DNA from: Stenotrophomonas maltophilia
Lineage (GTDB): Bacteria; Pseudomonadota; Gammaproteobacteria; Xanthomonadales; Xanthomonadaceae
Reading direction: 5' to 3'
Assembly (NCBI RefSeq): GCF_023518235.1
Contig: NZ_CP090423.1
Coordinates: 3,613,001-3,677,000, forward strand
DNA: 64,000 nt
Of this stretch, positions 1 to 8,834 are shown one piece after another. Each line of letters starts with the position of its first letter. The first letter of the stretch is position 1. The position numbers were made by a program, and so were the translations under genes. The notes under the pieces were generated by a model that had not been told where the DNA came from, made no database searches, and saw only the letters and a program-made list of their open reading frames with translations.

Positions 1-507
1 CTGGGCGTGCACTTCCAGGCGCTGGACAGCCAGCGCATCTACACCCCCAACCAGGACATCAGCTACTACACCGTGGCCGACTCGCATCTCTCGCAGATGC
101 CGCTGTCGTACCGCCGCGTGGCCGACATGGATCGGTCGATGTCCTTCATCAAGCTGATGATGATCGATGCGCCCGAAGTGCTGGACGCGGCCATCGCACG
201 CCTGCCCAGCGAGCTGACCGAGCGGTTTGCCGTGCTGAAAAGCGCACCGTTCTTCCTGGAAGTGTTCGACCACCGTGCCGGCAAGGGGCCGAGCCTGCAG
301 AAGCTGGCCGAGCACCTGGGCATCGACCGCCGCAACGTGATGGCCATCGGTGACCAGGAGAACGACCTGACCATGCTGCAGTACGCCGGCACCAGCGTGG
401 CGATGGGCAATGCCATTGACGCGGTGAAGGCCGTGGCGCGGTTTGAAACCACCAGCAATGCCGATGACGGCGTGGCACGCGCGATCGAGCGTTTCGTGCT
501 GCGGTAA
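1..507 (+). CDS. Cof-type HAD-IIB phosphatase, C-terminal part (5' end outside window)
   Basis: The reading frame is open from base 1, so the gene starts before the window; about 168 codons are visible. The tail has the HAD motif III/IV layout: a lysine in 'GKGPSLQKLAEHLGI' and the acidic loop 'GDQENDLTML', followed by 'GNAIDAVKAVA', which is typical of the Cof/YidA group (sugar-phosphate or phosphorylated-metabolite phosphatases). The catalytic DxD motif would lie upstream and cannot be checked. The family is clear; the substrate is unknown. Confidence 0.85.
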   Translation: MGVHFQALDSQRIYTPNQDISYYTVADSHLSQMPLSYRRVADMDRSMSFIKLMMIDAPEVLDAAIARLPSELTERFAVLKSAPFFLEVFDHRAGKGPSLQKLAEHLGIDRRNVMAIGDQENDLTMLQYAGTSVAMGNAIDAVKAVARFETTSNADDGVARAIERFVLR

Positions 508-790
508 ATCGCGCTGGCTATACCCACGTATACCCCACCCATCCCCATCGCCATCGGTGCTGTACCACCGCGCGATGGCGGATGCGGCCGAGCGATGCAA
601 GACTTTCGCACGTCGAAATCACGCCATCGCATTGAGCGGCTGAGGATCGTCTTCCCCCGCCGCTGACCGGCGCGCACTGCGCCGTCACCCCCAACGCAAT
701 CGCATCACCAGCCAGCGCGCCGACACCGGTGCCGCCCCGCGCTGGGCGTGCGCCTGCGCCCTCTTTCCCCACTGCACGCTGGATCTTTCC
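508..790. other. intergenic region upstream of the TonB receptor
   Basis: These 283 bases separate the phosphatase gene from the receptor gene. I see no convincing gene or terminator. The receptor promoter presumably lies here, but no clear -35/-10 pair or Fur-like box stands out. Confidence 0.4.
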
Positions 791-3109
791 ATGAACACCC
801 CACCCACGACGCGCCTGGCGCTGGCGATCCTCACCGCCATCGCTGCACCGGCCCATGCCGCCGAATCGGCTGACACCGCGCACGACACGCCCACTACCTT
901 GAACGCATTGCAGGTGATCGCCACACCGCGCGGCGCCGCCGTCGCGCCCACCCAGGTGGTCGGCCCGAACCGTTACATCATCCAGGCCGAAGACCTCGAC
1001 GCGGTGGTCACCGGCAACAACGGCCTGGCCATGCTCAAGCAGGTGCCCGGCGCCAGCTACACCGCCACCGATGGCCTGGGCCTGGATATCTCGGCCACCA
1101 GCCTGTTCGTGCGCGGCTTCCGCATGAATGAAATGGGCATTACCTTCGAAGGCGTGCCGCTGAACGACAACGGCTTCCTCTCGCTCACCGGCACCAGCGT
1201 GGTGAATGTGGGCGTGCCCGATGGCATCGGCGCGATCACGGTCAGCCCGGGCGGCGCACCGGTCAGCGTGTTCTCCAGCAGCGTCAACGGCGGCAGCCTG
1301 GAATACCGCCTGCGCGAACTGCAGGACACGCCCAGCCTGCGCGTGAAGCAGGGCGTGGGCAGCAACAGCACCCTGGTCACCACCGTGTCCGGGCAGAGCG
1401 GCCAGCTGGGCGAACACGGCCCGAAAGTGCTGGTCGACTTGCAACGCGTGTCGGCCGACAAGTACCAGGGCGAAGGCACCCAGAACTTCCTGCGCGGCGA
1501 CCTGAAGCTGCAGCAGGACGTGGCCTGGGGCGATGTCACCGTGTTCCTGTCCGACAGCAAGGCCAAAGTCTGGGGCTACAACAACATCTCCTTCGACATG
1601 ATCCGCAAGCTTGGCTGGAAGGCCGACATCTTCTACCCGGATTACGCATGGGCCTGGTACGTGGCCTCGCCGGAGAACGTAGACAAATCCTGCGGCGCCT
1701 ACACCTGCGGTGAGCTGTCCGAACTGATTCCGTACGACACCGGCCAGATCACCCGCGACCGCGTGTCCTCGATCAACCACCGCTTCCAGATCACCCCGGC
1801 ACTGAGTGGCAACGTGCAGCTGTACAACGCCAACAGCCACACCCAGGCCACGCTGACCGACCCCACCGTGTCATCGCCCAATGGTGCACCGTTCTCCGAG
1901 CAGGTGCAGACGCCACGCCTGAACCGGCTGGGTGGCATGTTCAATGTGCAGTTTGAAGCCGGTGCGCATACCCTCACCGCCGGTTTCTGGCAGGAGAAGA
2001 GCAAGGCCGCAGCCAAGACCGAGTGGTACCAGCAGCCGCTGCTGGGTGAGGGCCCGCCGCTGAAGGCCACCGGGCCGTTCGATGTGTACGGGCCGGCGTT
2101 CAAGACCGACAACGCCTCAAGCTGGGTGACCCGCTCGCGCCAGTTCTACCTGCAGGACGACATCGTGCTGAATGACACGCTGAAGCTCGGCGTCGGCTTC
2201 AAGGCCGTGGATTTCCGCACCGGTGGCGGCGGCCTCGGCGATGCCGAGGACCGGCCGGTGAACGGCACGCTGCGTGCGAAGAGCAACTTCCTGCCACACG
2301 TCTCGCTGTTCTGGAGCCCGACCGAATCCACCGACGCCTTCATCGACCTGGCCAACACCATGAACGGCTACCGCGTGGCCCAGCGCGGCAACATCGGCTA
2401 CACCGCCTCGGCATGGACCATCACCGACCAGGAGGAGTTCGACCGCGTGGCCGGCACCCTGCGCCCGGAGAAGAACTGGAACCTGACGGTGGGCGCGTCG
2501 CATCGTTTCGACCGGCTGACCATCACCGGCGATGTGTTCTACAACGACATCCGCAACCGCCTGCTGTCGGCCGCCATCGGCACCCAGTTCGCGCAGATCA
2601 ACACTGTGCGGCTGATGCCGAAGATGCACGTGATCGGCGCCGACCTGGGCATCACCGCCGACCTGACCGACCACCTGCAGTTCTACCAGGGGGTGGCGGT
2701 GGCGCGTTCGTATTACGACAGCGATTTCTTGGTGGGCGACACCGTGTACCCGATCAAGGGCAACGCCCAGCCGGGCTACCCGCAGATCTCGCTGGTCAGC
2801 GACCTGTCTGCCCACTTCGGTGACTGGCGTTTCGGTGCCACCAGCACCTCGTACCTGCGCCAGCCGTTCACGTACGAGAACGACATCCGCGTGCCCACGT
2901 TCTGGCAGGTCAACACCTACGCCGCCTACCGGTTCGGCGCGGACAGTGCAGTGCCGGGGTTGGAGCTGCGGCTGGACGTGAGCAACCTGTTCAACCGCCA
3001 CAACATCGGCACCGCCACCATCGCCGGCTCGTCGTTCTCGGGCGATTACCAGACCCTGCAGCGCAGCGCGCCGCGGCAGCTGATGTTCAGTACCTCGATG
3101 GCGTTCTGA
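791..3109 (+). CDS. TonB-dependent outer-membrane receptor
   Basis: The 772-residue product starts with a cleavable signal peptide (residues 1 to about 23, ending AHA). An N-terminal plug domain follows (about 50-170; 'VRGFRMNEMGITFEGVPLND' is a typical plug motif), then a long beta-barrel rich in aromatic and alternating segments that ends in the terminal aromatic residue of 'STSMAF'. Length and layout fit a full receptor importing an iron chelate or other scarce nutrient across the outer membrane with TonB energy. Nothing in the sequence identifies the ligand. It stands alone, with no partner transporter visible. ATG 791 is chosen because the signal peptide starts directly there. Confidence 0.85.
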   Translation: MNTPPTTRLALAILTAIAAPAHAAESADTAHDTPTTLNALQVIATPRGAAVAPTQVVGPNRYIIQAEDLDAVVTGNNGLAMLKQVPGASYTATDGLGLDISATSLFVRGFRMNEMGITFEGVPLNDNGFLSLTGTSVVNVGVPDGIGAITVSPGGAPVSVFSSSVNGGSLEYRLRELQDTPSLRVKQGVGSNSTLVTTVSGQSGQLGEHGPKVLVDLQRVSADKYQGEGTQNFLRGDLKLQQDVAWGDVTVFLSDSKAKVWGYNNISFDMIRKLGWKADIFYPDYAWAWYVASPENVDKSCGAYTCGELSELIPYDTGQITRDRVSSINHRFQITPALSGNVQLYNANSHTQATLTDPTVSSPNGAPFSEQVQTPRLNRLGGMFNVQFEAGAHTLTAGFWQEKSKAAAKTEWYQQPLLGEGPPLKATGPFDVYGPAFKTDNASSWVTRSRQFYLQDDIVLNDTLKLGVGFKAVDFRTGGGGLGDAEDRPVNGTLRAKSNFLPHVSLFWSPTESTDAFIDLANTMNGYRVAQRGNIGYTASAWTITDQEEFDRVAGTLRPEKNWNLTVGASHRFDRLTITGDVFYNDIRNRLLSAAIGTQFAQINTVRLMPKMHVIGADLGITADLTDHLQFYQGVAVARSYYDSDFLVGDTVYPIKGNAQPGYPQISLVSDLSAHFGDWRFGATSTSYLRQPFTYENDIRVPTFWQVNTYAAYRFGADSAVPGLELRLDVSNLFNRHNIGTATIAGSSFSGDYQTLQRSAPRQLMFSTSMAF

Positions 3110-3171
3110 CCCCCAACCCCTGCCTTGCGCAATCAACAGGGATTTTCTGGCGGCGGCGCAAGGTTCCCACA

Positions 3172-3558
3172 ATGTTGCTGCGTCATCCTGTCGGCATGGC
3201 ACAGCACCACACGCAATCACCGCTGTTCGGCATCCGGGGCCCAGGACGGCCCCGGCAGGCGCTGTCCGTGGCGCCTGCGATCGACCTGCGGGCCGAATAC
3301 CAGTTCTGGCAGGTGTACGAGCGTGTGGTGCAGCCGCTGCCTGGCGGTGGGCTGCGGCTGGCCTGGCTGGTCTGCCAGAAGGTCTACCGCGACCGCTGGC
3401 AGTACCCGCACGACAGTGACGAGGTGGCACTGTCGCGCGTGGTGTTCGGCGGGAACATGACGGCTGACCGCGCGTCGGAGCTGGCGGAGCTCCACGCGCT
3501 GGTCAGCCGTCGGGTGGCGGTGCTGGCCAAGCGTGGGCGGCTGGGTACGGCGGCGTGA
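3172..3558 (+). CDS. conserved-looking small protein of unknown function
   Basis: This is a 128-residue frame with core-like codon use. A second ATG at 3196 would give about 120 residues. The N-terminal third is basic and proline-rich, and the middle ('EYQFWQVYERVVQPLPGG') looks like a compact folded domain. No signal peptide or membrane segment is seen. It follows the receptor gene by 62 bases, but nothing ties the two functionally. An overlapping frame on the other strand looks like a shadow. Confidence 0.5.
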   Translation: MLLRHPVGMAQHHTQSPLFGIRGPGRPRQALSVAPAIDLRAEYQFWQVYERVVQPLPGGGLRLAWLVCQKVYRDRWQYPHDSDEVALSRVVFGGNMTADRASELAELHALVSRRVAVLAKRGRLGTAA

Positions 3559-3618
3559 TGCGCGGGGATGGCGCTGGCGTCGCCGGACCGCCGTGAACCG
3601 CCCTGGCAACCTCGCACC

Positions 3619-3673
3619 ATCCGCTGGCATGACCTGCTCTGGCGTTGATCTATCCGCTGCCATGACCTGCTCT
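3619..3673. repeat. 22-bp direct repeat pair
   Basis: The unit beginning ATCCGCTGGCATGACCTGCT occurs at 3619-3640 and again, with one change, at 3652-3673. It lies just before the SMAG palindrome and could be slippage or the edge of an old element. Confidence 0.6.
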
Positions 3674-3674
3674 T

Positions 3675-3766
3675 GGTAGAGTCGACTGTTAGTCGACTGC
3701 TCTTCGCATCCACCTCGCAGGCGACCGCACTTCGCGCGCGAGTCGACTAACAGTCGACTCTACCAA
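3675..3766. repeat. SMAG/REP-like palindromic pair
   Basis: Two arms built of GTAGAGTCGACTGTTAGTCG and its reverse complement face each other across a short spacer. Each arm contains the internal inverted repeat GTCGACTxxxAGTCGAC, and the outer ends are GGTAGAG and CTCTACC. This matches the GTAG-bounded repetitive palindromes common in S. maltophilia, which are usually mRNA end or stability elements. Here it lies downstream of comM, which reads leftwards. Confidence 0.75.
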
Positions 3767-3787
3767 CGCCCTCTCCAACCAGTGCTG

Positions 3788-4261
3788 CTAAGGCTTCCCC
3801 CGATCCAACTGCCGGTACCCGATCGCCTCAGTCAGATGCGCAGTCTGGATCACCTCGCAACCGGCCAGATCCGCAATCGTGCGCGCCACCCGCAGAATCC
3901 GGTGCATCGCGCGCGCGGACAGTTGCAGGCGTTCAATCGCCTGCTCCAACAAGTCCTGATCGGCCTCGCTCAATCGCGTGCATGCGCGCAGCGCCGCGGG
4001 CGGCAGATGCGCATTGAGCCCGCCGCGCGCCTGTTGCCGGGCATGGGCAGCTTCCACCCGCATGCGCACTGATGCACTGGGCTCACCCAGCGGCGTGCTC
4101 TCGCGCAGTTCCACCGCATCCATGCGCGCCACATTGATGTGAAGGTCGATACGGTCCAGCAGCGGCCCTGACACGCGCGCACGATAGCGGTTGATGCGCT
4201 CATCACTGCACAGGCAGCGATTGCTGCGGTCACCGGCCCAGCCGCAGGGGCACGGGTTCAT
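3788..4261 (-). pseudogene. comM: comM 3' half (Mg-chelatase-like AAA ATPase, split by island)
   Basis: Reading on the minus strand from 4261, the native codons begin 'MNPCPCGW' and run to the stop at 3788. They include the C-terminal Mg-chelatase-like region ('SGPLLDRIDLHINVAR', 'LSEADQDLLEQAIERLQLSARAMHRILRVARTIADL' area). In intact ComM these residues follow directly after '...FQLVAA', which is exactly where the other fragment (45835-46859) stops. Together the halves give about 500 codons, the normal ComM length. ComM is a hexameric branch-migration helicase used in natural transformation, so this copy should be inactive. A fortuitous frame continues into the island but is not native. Confidence 0.93.
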
Positions 4262-4268
4262 CCAGATG

Positions 4269-4281
4269 TTTTGTGAGGAAT
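4269..4281 (+). repeat. left terminal inverted repeat of the island
   Basis: TTTTGTGAGGAAT lies here; its inverted partner is at 45822-45834. It sits seven bases inside the comM junction. Confidence 0.75.
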
Positions 4282-4345
4282 AGTGCTTGGGAAAAAAGAT
4301 AAGGTGCGGCAAATTAGCTCTGCTCACCACGGTAGCTCACATTGC

Positions 4346-6430
4346 ATGGCAACTAGAAAGAAGAAGAGTGTCGGCGAGGTCCAAACGGGCCCGGACGGAC
4401 TTTGGATCACGGTAAGGGCGATCGGTCGGGCGCATGGAGTAGCGTCGATTGACTTCACATTTCTTCGGAGTTGGATCGGACCTCGCGGTCAAGCCGCATT
4501 TGTCGATGCAATTGTCAAGCTATCAAGGCGCTACGTCGCGGCCCAGAACACGTACTCGGTTCGCTGCGTCCTTCAGTTCTGGCAGGCCCTCGGTGCAAGA
4601 AGGGGGTGGTCGGCTCCAAGTCGTCGAATGAGTTCCGCTGCCTTGGTCGCGCAATTGTCTGATCTTCGGGGTGAGTTCTACGCGGCCAGAGCGGCGGTTG
4701 GAGTCGCGCTAACTACGATCACGAATCAGTGGACCAGCTTTGTTCGATTCATCCCCTGTCTTGTTCAGACCGGTGCAATCAACTTCGTCGAATCGAAATT
4801 GGCTGCCATCTCCGCTCCGCCTCGCGCGCTCATCATTGCGGATAGGGAGCATGCTGCAAACTCACCAGTGTGCCTGAACAACGCCCCAAAGACTTTGAAT
4901 TCGGCACAGAACTCATACAACGACAATCTCTTCGAGTCGATCTCAATCGTTGATGGAAGTGCAGAGTACCTAGATCGCTATCAGGAAAAACTTGGGAAGG
5001 CAGTAAACACGATTCTCCGCTGCGCAGTGAAGGACTTCGAGGAGTTCGTGGCTCAACGAGAGAGAGGCTTGGCTGAAATTAGCCGTTTCGATGTAGGTTC
5101 ACTACATGAGCTTAAGGCGCATCGCCGAGGCGGATTCTCCCGAGAGAACTGGGGGCACCTGCTGAATCAAGAGCGATATGAGAAGGGTCTCAGGATTGCC
5201 TTGGGGATATGCGTCTTTGATATGGGCGGGATTCCTAGGCAGCGACGCAAATTCGATGTGAAGTCGAGCAAGGCATCCATCTTAGATGGGTCTAGCAGAA
5301 TCTGGGACTTCGTTTCTTCGTTCGGAAAGAACGAGCTCCTGCCATACCTTGGCATCATGAGTAGCAAGCAGGCGGCGGTCTGCATACTGATCCTACTCAT
5401 TGAACACCCGATTCTTAACCCGGTGGCGTTGTACAGGGCCAGGATAGAAAGGGATCGTCATGGTGGAACCTACATCTCCTCCGATGGTCTTGTCGGAAAA
5501 GGGGGTATTCGCTTTAGCGTGGAGAAGCTGCGTGCGGGTGAGGAGAAGAGTGTGGAGCTTTCGCCTCTTGCCCAGCGAGTTCTTGTGAAGGTCTTCGAGT
5601 GGACCGAGCCCGTACGTACTCGGATGATCCAGGAAGGGAGAAGGAAGGATGCAAACCATCTTTGGATTGGCATCAGTAGCCTCGACTACCGTTTGAAAGC
5701 CTTCTCGGAGAAAGCGTTCCTGAATGCACTTGGTGCATCTGAAGCTTGGCGCAGTGTCAGGGGAGCCGGCATGGTCACCCGGGCAACGAACTTCGGGGAG
5801 CGCCATGCCGAGCTCGCTCCATGGAGAGAGAAGCTCACCTACAAGAATCTACGAATGAACTCCGGAGTGCTAAAGTTCCTTGAGGCAGATGGTGATCTTG
5901 TCGTAGCGGCGAGGATATTTGGCCACCGATCGGTCAAGACGACCTTGGGGCACTACGTCCCAAATGCCCTTCGCATCGCCTTGTTTGAGAGGCAGGTTAG
6001 GCGGCACCAGAACAGACTGATCGTTCAAGCATTTTCTGATCACGAGCGGCTTCTTGAAGTGTCGGATTTCTCGACGGTTGAGGACCTCCACCTGTTCCTC
6101 TCGGGTAGCGCGGACGAGGCTGCTGAAGCTCAGGTTCCCCGCCGTGTGTACAAGGCCGCTTCTCCTGGCGCGGGACTGATCCTCTGTAAGGATCCTGATG
6201 CGCTGGCGGTTGCAATGCTCTACCGGGATCGCTTGGAAAGCGCCAGTGCGACCTTCCTGGATCGACCTGATCTCCGGACCGGAGTTGCCCCGCGATTCTG
6301 GAGAGACTTTGTGGATGCGCTGACTGCGCCATTGCCCCCGGCATTGATTGAGATCACTGATCTTGTCGAGTGTGCATTGGCTAGAAAGACTGTCATCATT
6401 TCTCGCATTCGGCTGCCGGAGATCCGGTGA
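4346..6430 (+). CDS. island module gene 1: tyrosine-recombinase-fold protein lacking some catalytic residues
   Basis: The 694-residue product begins at ATG 4346; an in-frame GTG at 4283 would add 21 residues but abuts the island end. The C-terminal part has the end of a tyrosine-recombinase fold: a KNLR segment (about 500-503), then GHR (526-528) and a tyrosine in GHYVP (Y537). The first histidine of HxxR is a lysine, and I find no convincing first catalytic arginine in the expected region. It therefore looks like a degenerate, possibly structural recombinase subunit. It overlaps the next gene (TGATG) and starts a four-gene operon. Multi-recombinase modules with a degenerate member are known in elements related to Tn554 and in strand-biased circularising elements; relation here is inferred. 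Confidence 0.75.
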   Translation: MATRKKKSVGEVQTGPDGLWITVRAIGRAHGVASIDFTFLRSWIGPRGQAAFVDAIVKLSRRYVAAQNTYSVRCVLQFWQALGARRGWSAPSRRMSSAALVAQLSDLRGEFYAARAAVGVALTTITNQWTSFVRFIPCLVQTGAINFVESKLAAISAPPRALIIADREHAANSPVCLNNAPKTLNSAQNSYNDNLFESISIVDGSAEYLDRYQEKLGKAVNTILRCAVKDFEEFVAQRERGLAEISRFDVGSLHELKAHRRGGFSRENWGHLLNQERYEKGLRIALGICVFDMGGIPRQRRKFDVKSSKASILDGSSRIWDFVSSFGKNELLPYLGIMSSKQAAVCILILLIEHPILNPVALYRARIERDRHGGTYISSDGLVGKGGIRFSVEKLRAGEEKSVELSPLAQRVLVKVFEWTEPVRTRMIQEGRRKDANHLWIGISSLDYRLKAFSEKAFLNALGASEAWRSVRGAGMVTRATNFGERHAELAPWREKLTYKNLRMNSGVLKFLEADGDLVVAARIFGHRSVKTTLGHYVPNALRIALFERQVRRHQNRLIVQAFSDHERLLEVSDFSTVEDLHLFLSGSADEAAEAQVPRRVYKAASPGAGLILCKDPDALAVAMLYRDRLESASATFLDRPDLRTGVAPRFWRDFVDALTAPLPPALIEITDLVECALARKTVIISRIRLPEIR

Positions 6431-8352
6431 TGGCTCAACTTCCCTCGGAGGTCCTGTCCTTCTTCAGTCGGACCCAAACCGGTTTGAGCCCATTAGTGCG
6501 TCCGTGGTGGCTGAAATCCGCGGTCCACGAATCTGTATGGAGAGTTGAGACGGGAAAGAGAGATCTGCGCCAAGTCGGTGAGAAGAGTCGCGGTGGGCAG
6601 GTTCTGAGATGGGATCTACTGCTACCAACGGGACGATTGAGCACATCATCTCACGCAGTTATCTGTGAACAATGTAAGGCGTTGATCATCGCCGTAGCGA
6701 AGGTCCGTGGATCAACCCGGTCGCTCAGATCAGTTCACGGCGCACTGTTTCTCTTCGCAGAGTTCTTGGCCCTTAAGTACGAAGAGAAGTTCCTGCGTGA
6801 CGGACTCCTAGTCGCTCATCTGGACGACGTAGAGGCATTCATGGAGTCCTATGCTGAGGCGGGGTCTTGCGGGACGGGGCGGTTCATTGAGCGGCTTAGC
6901 TCTTACCTTTCGGCTGAGATTCCGTTGGAACGGTTAGACGCGGATGAGGTTAGGAACCACTTTGGTTTGACGGAAACAAACCAGTTGAGTTTGGTCGCCA
7001 TTGGCGCGGCTATATCGGTGGACTGGCAGAGGCTGCGCAGTAGTCCCGCATTTCGGAGCCATCTGACCCAGTACGGGTACCGAGGAGAACGCGACTTAAG
7101 CCGCGGCGCTCGTACCACCAGCGGCTATGCGGATATCTTTCCGCTACTGGCTCAGGCCTCGCACTCCGTCCAGAGCCTGAGCGCGTGGGCTTTGAGCAAT
7201 GTTCGCGAGGTTCGCGATGCTTGCCGACCTTTTCGCAGAGAACAGTCGGGCCGCACGGCGACATTGCCACCGACCGTCTGTAGGCAGTTTGTTAGGTCAG
7301 CGTGTGCGTGGATGCTTGAGGAGGCGCCTGCATTGGAGGCTCACCTTGCAGGGTTGATTGATGAAATCGCCCAAAGTGGTGACCTTGGCCACCGGTCGCC
7401 AACTGCATTGTTGAAGGATGCGGAAGCGCTGATTGAAACCGGTCCACTAGTACGCTGTTCGAGGTTCGTTTCCCAGCGTTTCAGGGAGAGAGGGGATGAC
7501 AGGTACTGTGATTTGGAACCCTATCGGTTGTTCCCTTTGGTTCTCGGACTGATCCGAATCCATCTAGGAGTTTGCTTTGGACTTGTGGCCTTGTTTGCTT
7601 GTGCAAGGAGATCCGAGATCATTGACATGGGGTTGCATGCGCTCCTGACATCTGATGGTCGCTACCACTTGACGATTCACCAGGCAAAGCGGGGGGAAGG
7701 GAACGAGAGGCCGAGGTTTGACAAGCCTGTGCCACGTATCGTTGCCATGGCGATATCGATCATGAACAATCTCAGGACGCAACTACTTCGGGTGATGCCC
7801 AGGGAGGATGCGTTGCTGGATGATCGCGTGATGTTCTTCGTCGGAATGCAGGGCATCAGGCCATTCAGTGAGAATCATCCGCGCGTCGTTCTCCAGCTCA
7901 TAAGTGACTACTTTGATCTCCGTGGCCCCGACGGAAAGCGATGGGTGCTTGAGCCTCATCAACTGCGAAGGAGCTTTGCTATGACATTCTTTCATTCGGA
8001 GGGGGAAGAGTCATCTCTACCTGCGCTCGCGTGGCTCATGGGTCATCATGATGTCGAGGAGACTTGGAGATACGTGAAGGAGTCTATGACGGGCAAGGAG
8101 ATCAGTCATGCAGAAGCCTGTTTGGCGATGGCGGCTGTGAACTCAGGTGATGGCTCGGAATCTGCCCAAAAATTGAAGACGCTTCTTCTCGAGCACTTCG
8201 GAAGCGACGATCTCGCTGTTCTCGATCATGATGATGTCTTGGAGTATCTGGAGATGCTCTCTGAGGAGCGAAAGATCAGTGTCAAGCCGATTCAGATTAC
8301 AACCGGCGATCGTAGTACGTTCACAATCCTCATTTCGCACAGAGGGGAATGA
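6430..8352 (+). CDS. island module gene 2: tyrosine recombinase (large)
   Basis: The 640-residue product has the full active-site set in its last third: arginine in 'ACARRSEI' (about 393), HQLR (H510, R513), GHH (538-540) and the nucleophile tyrosine in 'WRYV' (Y548). The long N-terminal region probably holds arm-binding and core-binding DNA domains. Length and layout resemble TnpB of Tn554. The ATG at 6430 overlaps the stop of gene 1, which suggests coupled translation. It is expected to cut and join the island ends together with gene 4. Confidence 0.85.
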   Translation: MAQLPSEVLSFFSRTQTGLSPLVRPWWLKSAVHESVWRVETGKRDLRQVGEKSRGGQVLRWDLLLPTGRLSTSSHAVICEQCKALIIAVAKVRGSTRSLRSVHGALFLFAEFLALKYEEKFLRDGLLVAHLDDVEAFMESYAEAGSCGTGRFIERLSSYLSAEIPLERLDADEVRNHFGLTETNQLSLVAIGAAISVDWQRLRSSPAFRSHLTQYGYRGERDLSRGARTTSGYADIFPLLAQASHSVQSLSAWALSNVREVRDACRPFRREQSGRTATLPPTVCRQFVRSACAWMLEEAPALEAHLAGLIDEIAQSGDLGHRSPTALLKDAEALIETGPLVRCSRFVSQRFRERGDDRYCDLEPYRLFPLVLGLIRIHLGVCFGLVALFACARRSEIIDMGLHALLTSDGRYHLTIHQAKRGEGNERPRFDKPVPRIVAMAISIMNNLRTQLLRVMPREDALLDDRVMFFVGMQGIRPFSENHPRVVLQLISDYFDLRGPDGKRWVLEPHQLRRSFAMTFFHSEGEESSLPALAWLMGHHDVEETWRYVKESMTGKEISHAEACLAMAAVNSGDGSESAQKLKTLLLEHFGSDDLAVLDHDDVLEYLEMLSEERKISVKPIQITTGDRSTFTILISHRGE

Positions 8353-8834
8353 TGCCAAGGCTCAGTAAAGGACAGGTAGCTGCGGGTGTGCGGGACAAGC
8401 AGCTTCGTGCTGAACGGAGTGTTCGGGGCATCATCGCCATCCTGGACGAGGCGGTGGCAGTTGGGTCCCTTCTTGAAGAGCATAGTGATCTCTTTAGACG
8501 CATGAGTGATCTTGCCGGGATGAATGATGAGGCTCGAGGCATCTTTCCGATGTCGGTTCGAACACTCAGGAACAATGTGGAATCGCTGTACCCAGGCGGG
8601 ATGGAAGCGTTTAGGCGTGCCATCGGAGAGCTTCTGGGGGCCGCGAGGAAGCCTGTTGCACAGCAGGAAGATGAGGCTTGGCTGGAGGATGCTGTTCTGG
8701 ACATGACCGCTAGGTACAGTGATCTCGTGCAACGCTTCAAGAGGCTGGCTCTTGGATCGGAGGTCGCAGCCGATGAGCTAAAGCGACACTTCGATCGGTA
8801 CCGCGGCTCTAGCTCCCTGCGGGTAGTGAAGTGA
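8349..8834 (+). CDS. island module gene 3: small accessory protein
   Basis: This 161-residue, largely alpha-helical charged protein has no recognisable catalytic motif, signal peptide or membrane segment. Its start overlaps the stop of gene 2 (ATGATG at 8349/8352, preceded by AGAGGGG), and its stop overlaps the GTG start of gene 4. The tight coupling shows it works with the recombinases. By position it is comparable to small helper proteins such as TnpC of Tn554, but I cannot show homology. A role in DNA bending or direction of recombination is a guess. Confidence 0.7.
   Translation: MMPRLSKGQVAAGVRDKQLRAERSVRGIIAILDEAVAVGSLLEEHSDLFRRMSDLAGMNDEARGIFPMSVRTLRNNVESLYPGGMEAFRRAIGELLGAARKPVAQQEDEAWLEDAVLDMTARYSDLVQRFKRLALGSEVAADELKRHFDRYRGSSSLRVVK

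Noticed and set aside
518..1840. Long minus-strand frame opposite the TonB receptor
   Set aside because: Shadow of a GC-rich gene: low-complexity Ala/Gly/His composition and no domain.
2117..3430. 437-codon minus-strand frame
   Set aside because: Antisense to the receptor gene; composition is not protein-like.
4283..4345. Upstream GTG start for island gene 1
   Set aside because: It begins almost at the island end and has no ribosome site; ATG 4346 is the better start.
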